64,000 nt of DNA, taken from an uncultured bacterium. GTDB taxonomy: Bacteria > Elusimicrobiota > Elusimicrobia > Elusimicrobiales > Elusimicrobiaceae. Positions within the stretch are counted from its first letter, which is position 1, and each line of letters starts with the position of its first letter. The stretch covers positions 1 through 64,000 of the forward strand of contig CASFXV010000001.1 in the NCBI GenBank assembly GCA_949298795.1, given 5' to 3'. Shown here in pieces: positions 1-9,268 of the stretch. Under the pieces are notes generated by a model. The model was not told where the DNA came from, did not search any database, and saw only the letters and a program-made list of their open reading frames with translations. A program made the translations under genes and the position numbers.

Positions 1-228
1 ATATGCTAAAGCCGTTGAATTGCTTTCATTAATGCTGACTGTTCCCGCAGAACGCACCTGCATAGACTGCGCCGTCAAGCCCCCTTGGAAAGTTGCCTTT
101 TCAGACACTTTCAACCGTTCATATTGGCCTAAACGCGCAGGGTTGAAGTTTATGGTTTGAATGACTTCCGCACGCAGCGGAAGTAAAGCAAAGACAAAAA
201 ATAGTCCTGTCAACAATATATGTTTCAT
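1..228 (-). CDS. Partial exported protein, C-terminus beyond the window
   Basis: The reading frame starts with ATG at 228 and is open to the window edge (76 codons seen). The start follows a good ribosome site (TAAGGAGAG) by a few bases. The first 20 residues form a clear Sec signal peptide: basic MKH, a hydrophobic stretch, then a cleavage-like LRA-EV junction. The mature part begins EVIQTINFNPARLGQYE and is rich in Ser, Thr and Gln, as in surface or periplasmic proteins. I do not recognise a family. It has its own promoter at 314-342 and a leader of about 80 nt. Confidence 0.7.
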   Translation of the reverse strand, partial: MKHILLTGLFFVFALLPLRAEVIQTINFNPARLGQYERLKVSEKATFQGGLTAQSMQVRSAGTVSINESNSTALAY

Positions 229-313
229 AGCCACTCTCCTTAGGGGCATAACAGCCTTAATAACGACACAGAAAACCTCCGCGTAACCCTTATACACGGC
301 TGCTTTAAAAGTT

Positions 314-342
314 AATCTAACAAAAAAAACCAAAAAAGTCAA
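314..342 (-). promoter_or_regulatory. Sigma70-type promoter for the partial exported gene
   Basis: On the minus strand a -35 TTGACT (342-337) and a -10 TAGATT (319-314) are separated by 17 bp. This lies about 85 bp before the start codon at 228, just beyond the terminator of the cca operon. Confidence 0.6.
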
Positions 343-354
343 GCCCTATTTAAA

Positions 355-389
355 CAAATAAAAAATCCGTTTGGGAAACCCAAACGGAT
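355..389 (-). terminator. Intrinsic terminator of the opp-cca operon
   Basis: An 11-bp perfect stem (365-375 with 379-389, ATCCGTTTGGG) closes a 3-nt loop. On the minus strand it is followed by a T-rich tract. It lies about 20 bp past the cca stop. Confidence 0.85.
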
Positions 390-408
390 TAATAACAAAA
401 CCTGTTTT

Positions 409-1905
409 CTATTTGCTTAGATGGGCAAGGAACGCCAGGGCGTCCTCCCGCGTGAGGACTTTGCCCTCCGCCTGCGCTTCCGCCACTTTTTCCAATATTT
501 CCCCTATTTGCGGGCCGGGCGGAAGATGCAGCGTATCCATCACGTCTTTGCCGTTAATCAAACGGGTGGGATTCATTTTTTTAGGCTGGTCAAAATATTT
601 GCTAAACAGTAAAGACAATACCTGCATATGCCGCAAGGTTTTGCCGATATTGGCGGTTTTTTTGGCGCGTTCCAAACTCATTATCCGTTCCCCGCTGCGG
701 GGAATGATGCGTTTTAGCTGGTAGTCCGTCACGTAGCTGGTATAATCGGCCCAGCATAATAATAATAAGGGAAGGGCGGCTTCTGACAAATCTTTAAAAA
801 AATGGTAGGCGCCGCGGTCTGTAATAACGTCGTTGCTGGCTAAATTGCTGGGGCGCAAATGCTGCCCTATCATGGCGCAAATAAGCCGTATATCCGCCCG
901 GCTGTAATGTAACTTCTCTAAAATGGCTTTAGCCATACGGGCGCCGCGCTCCTCGTGATAAAAGAAACGCAGCCTGTCCCCCACTTTTTTGGCGGTGGCG
1001 GGTTTGGCGATATCATGCAGCAAGGCCGCCATTTTTAGCAAGGATTTGTTGGCAACATAAGGTTTTAACTTTTTGGCATACTTAGGAAAAGCTCTATCCA
1101 AATGCTCCAGCAAATATTCCATGCGCTTAAATACCGCCAACGTGTGCGAAAGCACCCCGCCGGCCCCGTAATACACACGCGCGCAGGAGCGCTGTTCTTC
1201 CAACACCGGGAACAAAGCCGTAAGCAGGCCGCTCTTTTCCATTAACAGCAAATGCTCGTAGGATTTGGGGGTATTAAACAGGCGGGTCAGCTCTTCCTGT
1301 ATGCGTTCCCCGGCGCTTTGCCAAATAAGGGACGCATCTTTTTTTATTTGTTTTAATACGCCGGCGTCTATACTAAAATTTAATTCCGCCCCGCAGCGAA
1401 AAGCCCTTAGCATGCGCAAAGGGTCTTCTTTAAAAACTTTAGCGGAGGTAAGACGGATTTGGCGCTCTTTCACCGCCTGCAAGCCGCCGCAAAAGTCTAT
1501 AATTTGGCTGCGGCGCAGGCCCTTTAGCAAAACCTTGGTTTGTTTATTTTCTTTTTTAACGGCAACGCAAACCGGCTGGGTAACCGGGTAAGCCAAGGAG
1601 TTGAACGTAAAGTCCCTCCGAAGCAAATCCTCTTTTAAATTTTTGCCTTGCCAGGCGCACACGTCTATTTGAAGCCCTTCCCGCCGGGTTACCAAACGCC
1701 AAACGCCAAAGGCGGGGTCCATCTCAAACACGGCGGCATTTAGTTTTTTGCCCAAAGCCAGGGCCACGGTTTTTACGTCTTGCTGGGGAAGGGTGATATC
1801 CACATCGCCAGACCACCGTTTTAATAAACTGTTGCGCACCGCACCGCCTACGTAAAAGGCCTGCGGGGCTACTTCTTTTAAAACGGCGGCTAAATTGACA
1901 GACAT
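409..1905 (-). CDS. cca: CCA tRNA nucleotidyltransferase / poly(A) polymerase family with HD domain
   Basis: The protein (498 aa) has the class II nucleotidyltransferase head: GGAVRNSLL at about residues 20-28 and the metal-binding DVD at 34-36. The RRDFTFNSLA motif (about 95-104) and EDPLRMLRAFR (about 160-170) follow. A C-terminal HD-type domain has LLHDIAKP near 295-302. The usual last residue of the first motif (GGxVRD) is Asn here. Enzymes of this kind add or repair the 3' CCA of tRNAs, and the HD domain often carries phosphatase or phosphodiesterase activity. It is the last gene of the opp operon, 3 bp after the acyl-CoA ligase stop, and precedes a strong terminator. Poly(A) polymerase activity cannot be excluded from sequence alone. 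Confidence 0.9.
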   Translation of the reverse strand: MSVNLAAVLKEVAPQAFYVGGAVRNSLLKRWSGDVDITLPQQDVKTVALALGKKLNAAVFEMDPAFGVWRLVTRREGLQIDVCAWQGKNLKEDLLRRDFTFNSLAYPVTQPVCVAVKKENKQTKVLLKGLRRSQIIDFCGGLQAVKERQIRLTSAKVFKEDPLRMLRAFRCGAELNFSIDAGVLKQIKKDASLIWQSAGERIQEELTRLFNTPKSYEHLLLMEKSGLLTALFPVLEEQRSCARVYYGAGGVLSHTLAVFKRMEYLLEHLDRAFPKYAKKLKPYVANKSLLKMAALLHDIAKPATAKKVGDRLRFFYHEERGARMAKAILEKLHYSRADIRLICAMIGQHLRPSNLASNDVITDRGAYHFFKDLSEAALPLLLLCWADYTSYVTDYQLKRIIPRSGERIMSLERAKKTANIGKTLRHMQVLSLLFSKYFDQPKKMNPTRLINGKDVMDTLHLPPGPQIGEILEKVAEAQAEGKVLTREDALAFLAHLSK

Positions 1906-1908
1906 GAC

Positions 1909-3525
1909 TTAAAGCGTTTCCTCCGTCTTTACTTGACGCTCTGCCAGTTTGGCCACCGCATCTTTGCGAAGCTCGCGCTTTAATACCTTTTTAAGTGCAT
2001 TTTTAGGCAGTTCGTCCACAAATTCAAAATCGCGCGGGCGTTTATAGTTATCTAAATGTTGTTTTAAAAATTTGCGGAAGTCATTATCCGAAAGTTCCGC
2101 CCCTTCTTTTTTAACCGCGTAGCATTTTACAAATTCACCGCCGCGGCCGTCCGGCACGCCGATGATGGCGCACTCCTCAATGGCCGGGTGTTCGCAAATA
2201 ACGGCTTCCACCTGGGCGGAAAACACTTTAAGCCCTTTGATGATAATCATGTCTTTTTTGCGGTCTTTGATAAAGATAAAGCCGTCATCGTCAATTACGC
2301 CGATATCCCCCGTTTTAAACCAGCCGTCTTGGGTAAAAGCGTCCTGCGTGGCCTTAGGGTTATTAAAATAGCCTCTGAACACGTTGGGCCCTTTAATACA
2401 CAATTCCCCTTCCTGGTTGCGGGGAAGTTCTTTGCCGTCATCGTCCAACACTATTACGCTTACGGCAGGCAGAGCCGGCCCCACGGATTTGATTTTTTGA
2501 AGTTCCTCCGTATTCACGCTTACCACCGGGCTGGTTTCCGTTAAGCCGTATCCTTCCAATATAGGCACGCCTATTTTTTGTTCAAAGCGGTCTTTAATTT
2601 CCTGCGTAAGCGGGGCCGCGCCGGATACCGCAAAGCGCACATTTTTAAACGGCCAGAACTGTAAATACAGACGTTTAAACCCTTTGGCTTCTTTAGAAAG
2701 CACCGCGTAAATTTGCGGCACCGCCAAAATAAGGGTTACTTTTTCCGAACCCATTGCGCTAAGCCAATGGCTGGCGGGCATGATGTTAGCCACAATAACC
2801 ACTTTTAAGTTAAGGTACAGAGGGATAACCACGCACGTCGTCCACGCAAAAGAATGGAACATGGGCAGCAGACACAAAAACACGTCCTCATCGGTAATTT
2901 TAAAAATCTGCGCGGCGGAAATTACGTTGGAGGCCAAATTTCCGTGCGTCAACATGGCCCCTTTGGGCAGGCCGGTAGTGCCGGAAGTGTACAAAATAAA
3001 AGCCAAATCGTCCAAGCCGGCGCAGGGGTTGGAGGTTTCTTCGTGATAAGTGGATTTTTCCACCTCGTCCCAAAATGTAAGAACGGCCGGATTATCCTGC
3101 ACGGAAGAAGGGATTTCATCCGTAGAAAAAATGTATTTGATATCCGGCAGGCTGGGCAGCACTTTTACATAATGGCGGATAAACTCCGCCTGCGTTACCA
3201 CCGCTTTGGCGCCGGAATCCTTTAAAATAAATTCCAGTTCCTCCGGCTTGGTCACCATAAAATTCATGGGAATGCATACCGCCCCCAATTTATATAAACC
3301 GAAATTGGCCACTACCGTATCTATGGAATTGCGGTGCGCCACGGCTACGCGGTCCCCCTTGCGCACGCCATGTTCAAAAAACATATCGGCCGCACGGTCC
3401 ACTTTCATTAAAAGTTCCATGTAGGTAACCGAACGTTTTGTACCGGCTTCCACCAAAGCGGTTTTATCCGGAAAACGAAAAGCGCTGTCCGCCAACGCGG
3501 TGTACAAATCTTTGCGTCTAATCAT
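1909..3525 (-). CDS. Long-chain fatty acid-CoA ligase (AMP-binding)
   Basis: This is an ANL-superfamily adenylating enzyme of about 538 aa. It has the P-loop motif LYTSGTTGLPKGAML (about 178-192), the GYGLTETSP motif, the TGDIGVIDDDG motif with the adenylate-binding Asp, and the KDMIIIKG hinge region. The C-terminal lysine motif PKNALKKVLKR is present. It should activate fatty acids to acyl-CoA through acyl-AMP in the cytoplasm. I chose ATG at 3525, 6 nt after GAGGTG, over an in-frame GTG nine bases upstream. It lies between oppC and cca in one operon. The substrate chain length cannot be read from the sequence. It could supply acyl-CoA to the sphingolipid-like genes at 31-34 kb, but that is inference. 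Confidence 0.88.
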   Translation of the reverse strand: MIRRKDLYTALADSAFRFPDKTALVEAGTKRSVTYMELLMKVDRAADMFFEHGVRKGDRVAVAHRNSIDTVVANFGLYKLGAVCIPMNFMVTKPEELEFILKDSGAKAVVTQAEFIRHYVKVLPSLPDIKYIFSTDEIPSSVQDNPAVLTFWDEVEKSTYHEETSNPCAGLDDLAFILYTSGTTGLPKGAMLTHGNLASNVISAAQIFKITDEDVFLCLLPMFHSFAWTTCVVIPLYLNLKVVIVANIMPASHWLSAMGSEKVTLILAVPQIYAVLSKEAKGFKRLYLQFWPFKNVRFAVSGAAPLTQEIKDRFEQKIGVPILEGYGLTETSPVVSVNTEELQKIKSVGPALPAVSVIVLDDDGKELPRNQEGELCIKGPNVFRGYFNNPKATQDAFTQDGWFKTGDIGVIDDDGFIFIKDRKKDMIIIKGLKVFSAQVEAVICEHPAIEECAIIGVPDGRGGEFVKCYAVKKEGAELSDNDFRKFLKQHLDNYKRPRDFEFVDELPKNALKKVLKRELRKDAVAKLAERQVKTEETL

Positions 3526-3573
3526 GTGCTGCACCTCTGTAACACGATAAACTTTCTTTCTATTGTAGTAAAA

Positions 3574-4449
3574 TTAACCTTGGCGCGGGTCCAAAATATC
3601 CCGGAAGGCGTCCCCCAGCAGGTTCCAACCCAACACAAATAAAAAAATCGCCCCGCCGGGGATAAAAACCGTATACCAATAAGCCAACGTATTGCCGCTG
3701 GTGCCCAACACCCAGTTGCGCGCCATGGCAACCAGCTGCCCCCAGTCCGCCGTGCCGGGCTGAGCCCCCAACCCCAAGAAAGACAAAGAAGCCGCCGTAA
3801 GCACAATGTAACCTATATCCAAACTGGCTACCACTACGGAAGGATAAATGGAATTAGGCAAAATATGCCTTAACATAATGCGGGGCCCGCCGGCGCCCAA
3901 CGCGCGGGCGGCGGTAACAAAATCCCGCTGTTTAACAGATAAAATATCCCCCCTTACCAAACGGGCGTAAGAAGGCCACGCCACCGCGGTAAGGGCTATC
4001 ATCATATTTTTTATATCCGGCCCCAACATGGCGGCAATCACCATAGCCAGCACCAAAGAGGGCACGGCAAAAACCACATCGGTTAAACGCATAATAACTT
4101 CATCGGTCTTGCCGCCAAAATAAGCCGCCATGCTTCCCACCAACAGCCCAATTAAAAACGCAAAAAACGTAACGGTTATACCTATCTTAAACGCAAACCG
4201 GGTTCCCCATACTACGCCGTAATACAAATCATATTGCTGCTCCGTTGTGCCAAACCAGTGGGAAGCGGACGGCGCCTGCGGCTCAATGGCATAACTGCTT
4301 TGGGGCATTTGATACGGGTTACGGGCATTATCCACCGGCGCTAACACCGGGGCAAACAAAGCGATAAAAGCAAAAAAACAAACCAACAAAAGCCCCACTA
4401 AAGAAGTTTTATTTCTGGTAAAACGTTTAAAAATACGGTTCTGTAGCAT
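3574..4449 (-). CDS. oppC: Oligopeptide/dipeptide ABC transporter permease OppC/DppC
   Basis: The protein (291 aa) has the OppC layout: an N-terminal transmembrane helix preceded by basic residues (FKRFTRNKTS), a periplasmic segment, then about five further helices. The EAA loop around AARALGAGGPRIMLRHILPN contacts the ATPases. It forms the membrane channel with OppB. It begins 2 bp after oppB stops and is followed by the acyl-CoA ligase. Confidence 0.9.
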   Translation of the reverse strand: MLQNRIFKRFTRNKTSLVGLLLVCFFAFIALFAPVLAPVDNARNPYQMPQSSYAIEPQAPSASHWFGTTEQQYDLYYGVVWGTRFAFKIGITVTFFAFLIGLLVGSMAAYFGGKTDEVIMRLTDVVFAVPSLVLAMVIAAMLGPDIKNMMIALTAVAWPSYARLVRGDILSVKQRDFVTAARALGAGGPRIMLRHILPNSIYPSVVVASLDIGYIVLTAASLSFLGLGAQPGTADWGQLVAMARNWVLGTSGNTLAYWYTVFIPGGAIFLFVLGWNLLGDAFRDILDPRQG

Positions 4450-4451
4450 AA

Positions 4452-5477
4452 TTAATCCAACCTGATGCGCGGGTCAACCGCCGTATACAAAATGTCTGAA
4501 AACAAATTACCCAACACAAATAAAACCGCCACCATGAGCGAAAACCCCATAATGCCCGCAATATCCAGCTGCTGCGCGGCAATTACGCCGAAACGCCCGA
4601 TGCCGGGATATTCAAAAATCGTTTCCACAATAACCGTTCCCCCCAACAAACGGATAAATTGTATACTGGCCAGCGTGATAACGGGAATAACGGCATTTTT
4701 CCCCGCGTGTTTATAGGTAATTTGCCATGGGGCCAACCCTTTGGCGCGCGCCGTGCGCACATAATCTTTTCCTAATTCCTCCAGCATACTGGAACGCATC
4801 ACCCGCACCATTAAAGCAAAAGAGCCGATACACAGCGTAACCGCAGGCAACACCAAATGCGAAAGGACGTCCCCAAACACACGGAAATTTAAATTTAATA
4901 AAGAGTCCACCAACAAAAACCCGGTATAGGAGTGGAAGTCCCCCCCGTGTACAATCATATCCGTGTATACGGAATATCCCCCCGGTGAGAACCAACCCAG
5001 CCGTCCGTAAAACAACATTAAAAGCAAAAGCCCCAGCACAAATATCGGCAGGGAAAACCCCCCTACCGAAAACAACCTGGCCAGTATGTCTTGCCATTTG
5101 TCTTTTTTTACCGCCGATACGCAACCAAACCACACGCCAAAAAACACCACCAAAATAATGGTTGCCACCGCCAGCTGCACCGTGGCCGGCAAATACGCTT
5201 TAATCGCCTGCCCTACCGGCATATTGGCGCTTTGGCTATAGCCCAAATCCCCTTTTAACGCGTTAGCCAGCCAATGGCCGTATTGCTTAAAAACGCTGTC
5301 ACGCAGGCCGTATTTTTGGATGACTTCTTCCAGCGCGCCCATTTGGCGGGGGTCTTTAATGTACAAAGAAGCGCGCATTTCCGGGCTTAAACGCTGGGTG
5401 AGAAGAAAAAGCAAAAAGGTTACCCCCAGTATAACTACGGGTAACAACAAAAGCCGGCGCAAAACATAGTGAAACAT
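4452..5477 (-). CDS. oppB: Oligopeptide/dipeptide ABC transporter permease OppB/DppB
   Basis: A 341-aa permease with the typical start (MFHYVLRRLLLLPVVILGVT), a long periplasmic loop after helix 1 and about six helices. The cytoplasmic EAA-type loop reads DYVRTARAKGLAPWQI. The C-terminal FEYPGIGRFGV segment is characteristic of this subfamily. A ribosome site GAGAGGAAAA precedes the ATG. It lies directly downstream of the M20 peptidase gene, which fits import of peptides and their hydrolysis inside the cell. Confidence 0.9.
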   Translation of the reverse strand: MFHYVLRRLLLLPVVILGVTFLLFLLTQRLSPEMRASLYIKDPRQMGALEEVIQKYGLRDSVFKQYGHWLANALKGDLGYSQSANMPVGQAIKAYLPATVQLAVATIILVVFFGVWFGCVSAVKKDKWQDILARLFSVGGFSLPIFVLGLLLLMLFYGRLGWFSPGGYSVYTDMIVHGGDFHSYTGFLLVDSLLNLNFRVFGDVLSHLVLPAVTLCIGSFALMVRVMRSSMLEELGKDYVRTARAKGLAPWQITYKHAGKNAVIPVITLASIQFIRLLGGTVIVETIFEYPGIGRFGVIAAQQLDIAGIMGFSLMVAVLFVLGNLFSDILYTAVDPRIRLD

Positions 5478-5503
5478 AAAACGCTTTTTCCTCTCACTGG
5501 TGG

Positions 5504-6649
5504 TTATTTTTGGTATTTAAGTACGGTACCCATTACAATTTTAAAAGCCGTAAAAAAGGGTTTTAATTCCAAATATTCAGCCGTAGTATGGCATTTCTGC
5601 ACGCCTACGCCCAAGTTGGGGAGCGTAAAACCAAAATCGCTCAGCACATTGGCGTCACAACCGCCGCCGGAAGCACAAGCGCGCAGTTTAACGCCCTGTT
5701 CTTTGGCGGACTGGGTTACTAATTTTACGATGGGCGCGTTTTTGGCCACGCATACCGCCCCATAACGGCGGGACGTTACAAATTTAATTTGAGGGCGCAA
5801 AACTTTGCCGTCCACTTTTTTTACGAACAGTTTGGCTGCTTTATCAAAACAGTCTTTCATATGGGCAAGCTGCTTTTTTAGTTTGGCTTCATTTAAGCTG
5901 CGCGCTTCCCCTTTAATATAAATATCCTCGGTTACAATATTGGTAGCCGCTCCGCCTTTAATAATAGCAAAGTTAGCCACCGTTTCTTTATCTATGCGCC
6001 CAAGCTTCATGATAGAAAGTGCTTTGGCGGCCAGCTCCAGGGCGGAAATGCCTTTCTCCGGGCAGACACCCGCATGCGCCGGAACGCCCTTTATCCATAC
6101 TTCCACATCGCTTACGCACGGGCCCTGGATAAGCAGTTCATCGTATTCTTCATTATCTAAAATAAGGCCCTCGCGGCTTTTTAATTTTTTATAATCCAAA
6201 TTTTTGGCCCCGCGCATGCCGCTTTCTTCCGTAAGAGTAAACAAAATTTCCAGCGGGGCATGCGGAATTTTTTGTTCTTTCAAAGAGGCTAGCACCTCCA
6301 AAATAATGGCAATACCGGCTTTGTCGTCCCCGCCTAAAATGGTGGTCCCGTCAGAAGTAATACGGTCTTTTTTAACAATGGGTTTGATGCCCCGGCCCGG
6401 AGGGACGGTATCCATATGGCAGGATAAAATCATCGGCTGGCTTTTTTTACTGCCTTTAAAGGAAGCAATAATATTTCCTTTGGCGTTTGTTTCATACTTG
6501 GAGCCGGCATTATCTACATACACGCTGCAGCCCAACGCTTTTAATTTTTTTGTCAGTAATTCCTGCATGGGTTTTTCGTGAAAGGATTCGCTGTCCGTAC
6601 GGACCAGCTCCAAAAAAGTATCCACTAAACGCTTTTCATTTATTTTCAT
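5504..6649 (-). CDS. M20 family metallopeptidase (PepT-like/YqjE-like)
   Basis: The 381-aa protein has the di-zinc M20 motifs in order: SCHMDTVPPG with the first zinc His/Asp, GGDDKAG with the bridging Asp, TEESGMRGA with the catalytic Glu pair, and a late CHTTAEY. The ASGGGCDAN segment is like that of PepT-like peptidases. It has no signal peptide, so it should act in the cytosol on imported di- or tripeptides. A clean TAGGAGGAAGC site precedes ATG. It lies inside the opp operon between oppF and oppB, which strongly suggests peptide utilisation. Confidence 0.85.
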   Translation of the reverse strand: MKINEKRLVDTFLELVRTDSESFHEKPMQELLTKKLKALGCSVYVDNAGSKYETNAKGNIIASFKGSKKSQPMILSCHMDTVPPGRGIKPIVKKDRITSDGTTILGGDDKAGIAIILEVLASLKEQKIPHAPLEILFTLTEESGMRGAKNLDYKKLKSREGLILDNEEYDELLIQGPCVSDVEVWIKGVPAHAGVCPEKGISALELAAKALSIMKLGRIDKETVANFAIIKGGAATNIVTEDIYIKGEARSLNEAKLKKQLAHMKDCFDKAAKLFVKKVDGKVLRPQIKFVTSRRYGAVCVAKNAPIVKLVTQSAKEQGVKLRACASGGGCDANVLSDFGFTLPNLGVGVQKCHTTAEYLELKPFFTAFKIVMGTVLKYQK

Positions 6650-6657
6650 GCTTCCTC

Positions 6658-7647
6658 CTATACGGCAAAAGAGCTTTTTTTGTTCTTAAAAGGCAAGGCC
6701 GCGCACGCGCAAAAATGCCCGGGGCGCACTTCCTTAAGAAACGGCGGCGTTTGGCAAAACGCGCACGCATAAGCGCAGCGCGCAGCAAACGGACAGGGAT
6801 GATTTTCCATATCCGAACGGGATGAAAGAGAAACCGCCTCCCGCTTTTTTTGGCGGGCAGGATCCGGCACCGGTACGGCGGAAAACAGCGCCTCCGTGTA
6901 CGGGTGTTGGGGGTTGGAAAACAAATCCTCCGCCGGCGCATATTCCAAAATGAGCCCCTTATACATAACGGCTATCTCATCACACAAAAAACGCGCCACG
7001 GCAAAATCATGCGATACAAACACCATGGACAGCCGCCTTTTTTGTTTTATTTCTTTTAATAAATTTAAAATCTGCGCTTGTACGGACACATCCAGCGCCG
7101 ATACCGGTTCGTCCGCTATTAAAATTTTAGGGTCCAACGCCAAAGCCCGCGCAATGGCAATGCGCTGGCGCTGCCCGCCGGAAAATTCATGCGGGTAACG
7201 GGTTAAATGCTCGGCGGACAATCCCACTGACTTAAGCAAATCTTCCAACACTTTACGGCGGGAAGCTTTTTCTTTATACAAACCGTGTATATCCAGCGGC
7301 TCTGAAATAATCTGGCTGACGTTCATGCGCGGGTCTAAGCTGGAATATGGATCCTGAAAAATAACCTGCATCAGCCGGCGCATGTGTTTGAAACCCGCTT
7401 TAGACAGCTTGCTAATATCTTTCCCGTCTACAATTACTTGGCCGGAAGAAGCTTTTTCTAACCCCAAAATAATTTTAGACAGGGTTGTCTTTCCACAGCC
7501 GGATTCCCCCACCAGCCCCAACACTCGGTTTTCTTTTAAACAAAGCGATACATCTTTTAAAACCGGGGTTTCGTCTTTCTTGCCAAAGGACAAAAAACGT
7601 TTACGCGTATAGGTTTTATATACGTTTTTAATTTCTATCAAATTCAC
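6658..7647 (-). CDS. oppF: Oligopeptide ABC transporter ATP-binding protein OppF
   Basis: This ATPase has Walker A GESGCGKTT (about 46-54), Q-loop FQDPYSSLDPRM, signature FSGGQRQR, Walker B ILIADEP and the switch His in FVSHD. The C-terminal oligopeptide-family extension has the cysteine cluster CPFAARCAYACAFC. I chose the GTG at 7647 because GGAGG lies 7 nt upstream and its first bases overlap the oppD stop (GTGA), giving 329 aa. An upstream in-frame start at 7671 would lie inside oppD. Confidence 0.9.
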   Translation of the reverse strand: MNLIEIKNVYKTYTRKRFLSFGKKDETPVLKDVSLCLKENRVLGLVGESGCGKTTLSKIILGLEKASSGQVIVDGKDISKLSKAGFKHMRRLMQVIFQDPYSSLDPRMNVSQIISEPLDIHGLYKEKASRRKVLEDLLKSVGLSAEHLTRYPHEFSGGQRQRIAIARALALDPKILIADEPVSALDVSVQAQILNLLKEIKQKRRLSMVFVSHDFAVARFLCDEIAVMYKGLILEYAPAEDLFSNPQHPYTEALFSAVPVPDPARQKKREAVSLSSRSDMENHPCPFAARCAYACAFCQTPPFLKEVRPGHFCACAALPFKNKKSSFAV

Positions 7648-8621
7648 GCTTTTTCCTCCAGCAACCAGCAAGCCGCCTGATGGCCTTTTTTACCAAACAG
7701 CGGAGGACGGTCTTGAAAGCATTTTTTTAATGCACGGCTGCAGCGCGGTGCAAACGGGCAGCCGGGGCATTCCTTCCCCGGTATGGGCGGATGACCGGCA
7801 ATAGCAGGTAAAAAATCTTCTTTCTTGTTTATAGACACTAAAGAATTTAACAAACCTTGCGTATACGGATGAAGCGGGTTTTTAAAAATAGCCTGTACGG
7901 AAGCCTTTTCCATACATAACCCGCCATAAAGAACCAGCACTTCATCGGCCACGTCCGCCACCAGCGCCAAATTATGCGTAATAAACACGGCAGACATACC
8001 GGTCTGCTGCTGCAAATCTTTTATTAAACGCAAAATTTGGGCCTGAATGGTAACATCCAGCGCAGTGGTGGGCTCGTCGGCAATAAGTACTTGCGGTTTT
8101 AAGGCAAGGGCCATGGCTATCATCACGCGCTGGCACATCCCGCCGGAAAACTGGAAAGGATATTGGCCATAACGCCGGGCCGCGTCGGAAATACCCACTT
8201 TTTTAAGCAGGCGCACAGCCAGGGCTTTAGCGCGTAATTTGGAAATCTTGCGGTGGGCAAGGATTGTTTCCTGCAGCTGCTCTCCCACGGTAAGCACCGG
8301 GTTTAAGCTGGACATAGGGTCCTGAAAAATCATGGATATACGCGCCCCGCGCAGCTTACACAGCTGTTTTTCAGATAAAGCAACTAAGTCTTGCCCTTCA
8401 AACAAAACCCGCCCCCCCTCTATATTTGCAGTAGGGGGCAATAAACGCAAAAGGGAAAGCGCATGCACCGTTTTCCCGCTGCCCGATTCGCCCACCACAG
8501 CCAACACTTTTCCTTTGGGTAAAGAGTAGGACAAACCTTTAAGCACTTGTACGGTGCCTTCTTCGGTAGAGAAAGAAACGCGCAGGTCTTGCACGTCCAA
8601 CATAGCGGGGGAAGAAATCAT
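7644..8621 (-). CDS. oppD: Oligopeptide ABC transporter ATP-binding protein OppD
   Basis: A 325-aa ABC ATPase with Walker A GESGSGKT (about 41-48), Q-loop [12 protein letters not shown], signature FSGGMCQR, Walker B VLIADEP, H-loop FITHN and a C-terminal Cys cluster [10 protein letters not shown]. It is the first gene of the operon. No Shine-Dalgarno is seen before ATG. An extended -10 (TGGTATAAT) ends 7 nt before it, so the transcript may be leaderless. No substrate-binding protein gene (oppA) is in this operon. Confidence 0.9.
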   Translation of the reverse strand: MISSPAMLDVQDLRVSFSTEEGTVQVLKGLSYSLPKGKVLAVVGESGSGKTVHALSLLRLLPPTANIEGGRVLFEGQDLVALSEKQLCKLRGARISMIFQDPMSSLNPVLTVGEQLQETILAHRKISKLRAKALAVRLLKKVGISDAARRYGQYPFQFSGGMCQRVMIAMALALKPQVLIADEPTTALDVTIQAQILRLIKDLQQQTGMSAVFITHNLALVADVADEVLVLYGGLCMEKASVQAIFKNPLHPYTQGLLNSLVSINKKEDFLPAIAGHPPIPGKECPGCPFAPRCSRALKKCFQDRPPLFGKKGHQAACWLLEEKA

Positions 8622-8637
8622 CGTATTTATTATACCA
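8622..8637 (-). promoter_or_regulatory. Extended -10 promoter of the opp operon, probable leaderless start
   Basis: On the minus strand TGGTATAAT has its hexamer at 8634-8629 and is followed by only 7 nt before the oppD ATG. There is no ribosome site and no clear -35. Confidence 0.5.
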
Positions 8638-8654
8638 ATTTTACGGCGATATAT

Positions 8655-8689
8655 TAGAAGAAGAATCCCCGCCGTATCCCGGCGGGGAT
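8655..8689 (-). terminator. Terminator after the first pilin gene
   Basis: A 9-bp stem (8665-8673 with 8681-8689, ATCCCCGCC) is followed on the minus strand by a T-rich stretch TTCTTCTTCT. It separates the pilin gene from the opp operon. Confidence 0.7.
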
Positions 8690-8701
8690 GAAGATAAAAG
8701 C

Positions 8702-9235
8702 TTAATTATCTCTAGGTTCCGGGCAGGCTTCCATCCGTCCGTCCGTACAACAATACTCCGCCGGGGTATCCGTACCGCAGAAATCAGTACATAATTCCTG
8801 CCCGGCGGAGTTGATGCCGTGGCAGGTTAAATCTTTAGCTTGGTAAAATTGCATTAACTCATACTGATATTGCAGCTCCCCTTCCGAAGCGTGCCGGCGC
8901 GCGGTGGCGCTTCCTAAACGAAATTCGGTTTCCGGCTCTAAAATAATGGCAAAACCGTTGCCATGGTCTCCGGTGACAACATCCCCTTTCGTATAGTAAA
9001 CATTTCCCTGCGCCCCTTTCGGAGCGACCGAAAGGCCCCGGTAATCCGTAGCATACCGGTTAAATTCCATAAACTTATGGCGCTGGGTATCCGCCAAGGT
9101 ACCCAGTAAGTTTTGGGCCTCTGCCATGCGGCTTCTTTCCACCGCTTTAAAATACTGAGGCAACGCCATACCGGCCAGTATAGCTATAATTAACACCACA
9201 ATCAACAATTCTATTAACGTAAACCCTTTATGCAT
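8702..9235 (-). CDS. Type IV pilin/pseudopilin, six-cysteine type
   Basis: A type IV prepilin of 177 aa. The leader is MHKG followed by FTLIELLIVVLIIAIL, with the Glu at +5 that assembly needs, so a prepilin peptidase should cut after Gly4 and methylate Phe. The start at 9235 is preceded by GGGAGGA; a start 21 nt upstream would lengthen the leader. The C-terminal half has six cysteines in the pattern CHxxNxAGxxLCxDFCGxDTPxxxCCxDG...C, shared with the pilin at 46679-47188. It stands alone, with no pilus assembly genes beside it. Whether it is a major pilin or a minor pseudopilin cannot be told. Confidence 0.85.
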   Translation of the reverse strand: MHKGFTLIELLIVVLIIAILAGMALPQYFKAVERSRMAEAQNLLGTLADTQRHKFMEFNRYATDYRGLSVAPKGAQGNVYYTKGDVVTGDHGNGFAIILEPETEFRLGSATARRHASEGELQYQYELMQFYQAKDLTCHGINSAGQELCTDFCGTDTPAEYCCTDGRMEACPEPRDN

Positions 9236-9268
9236 GAATCCTCCCAACCGATACATACTATGCCTGTC

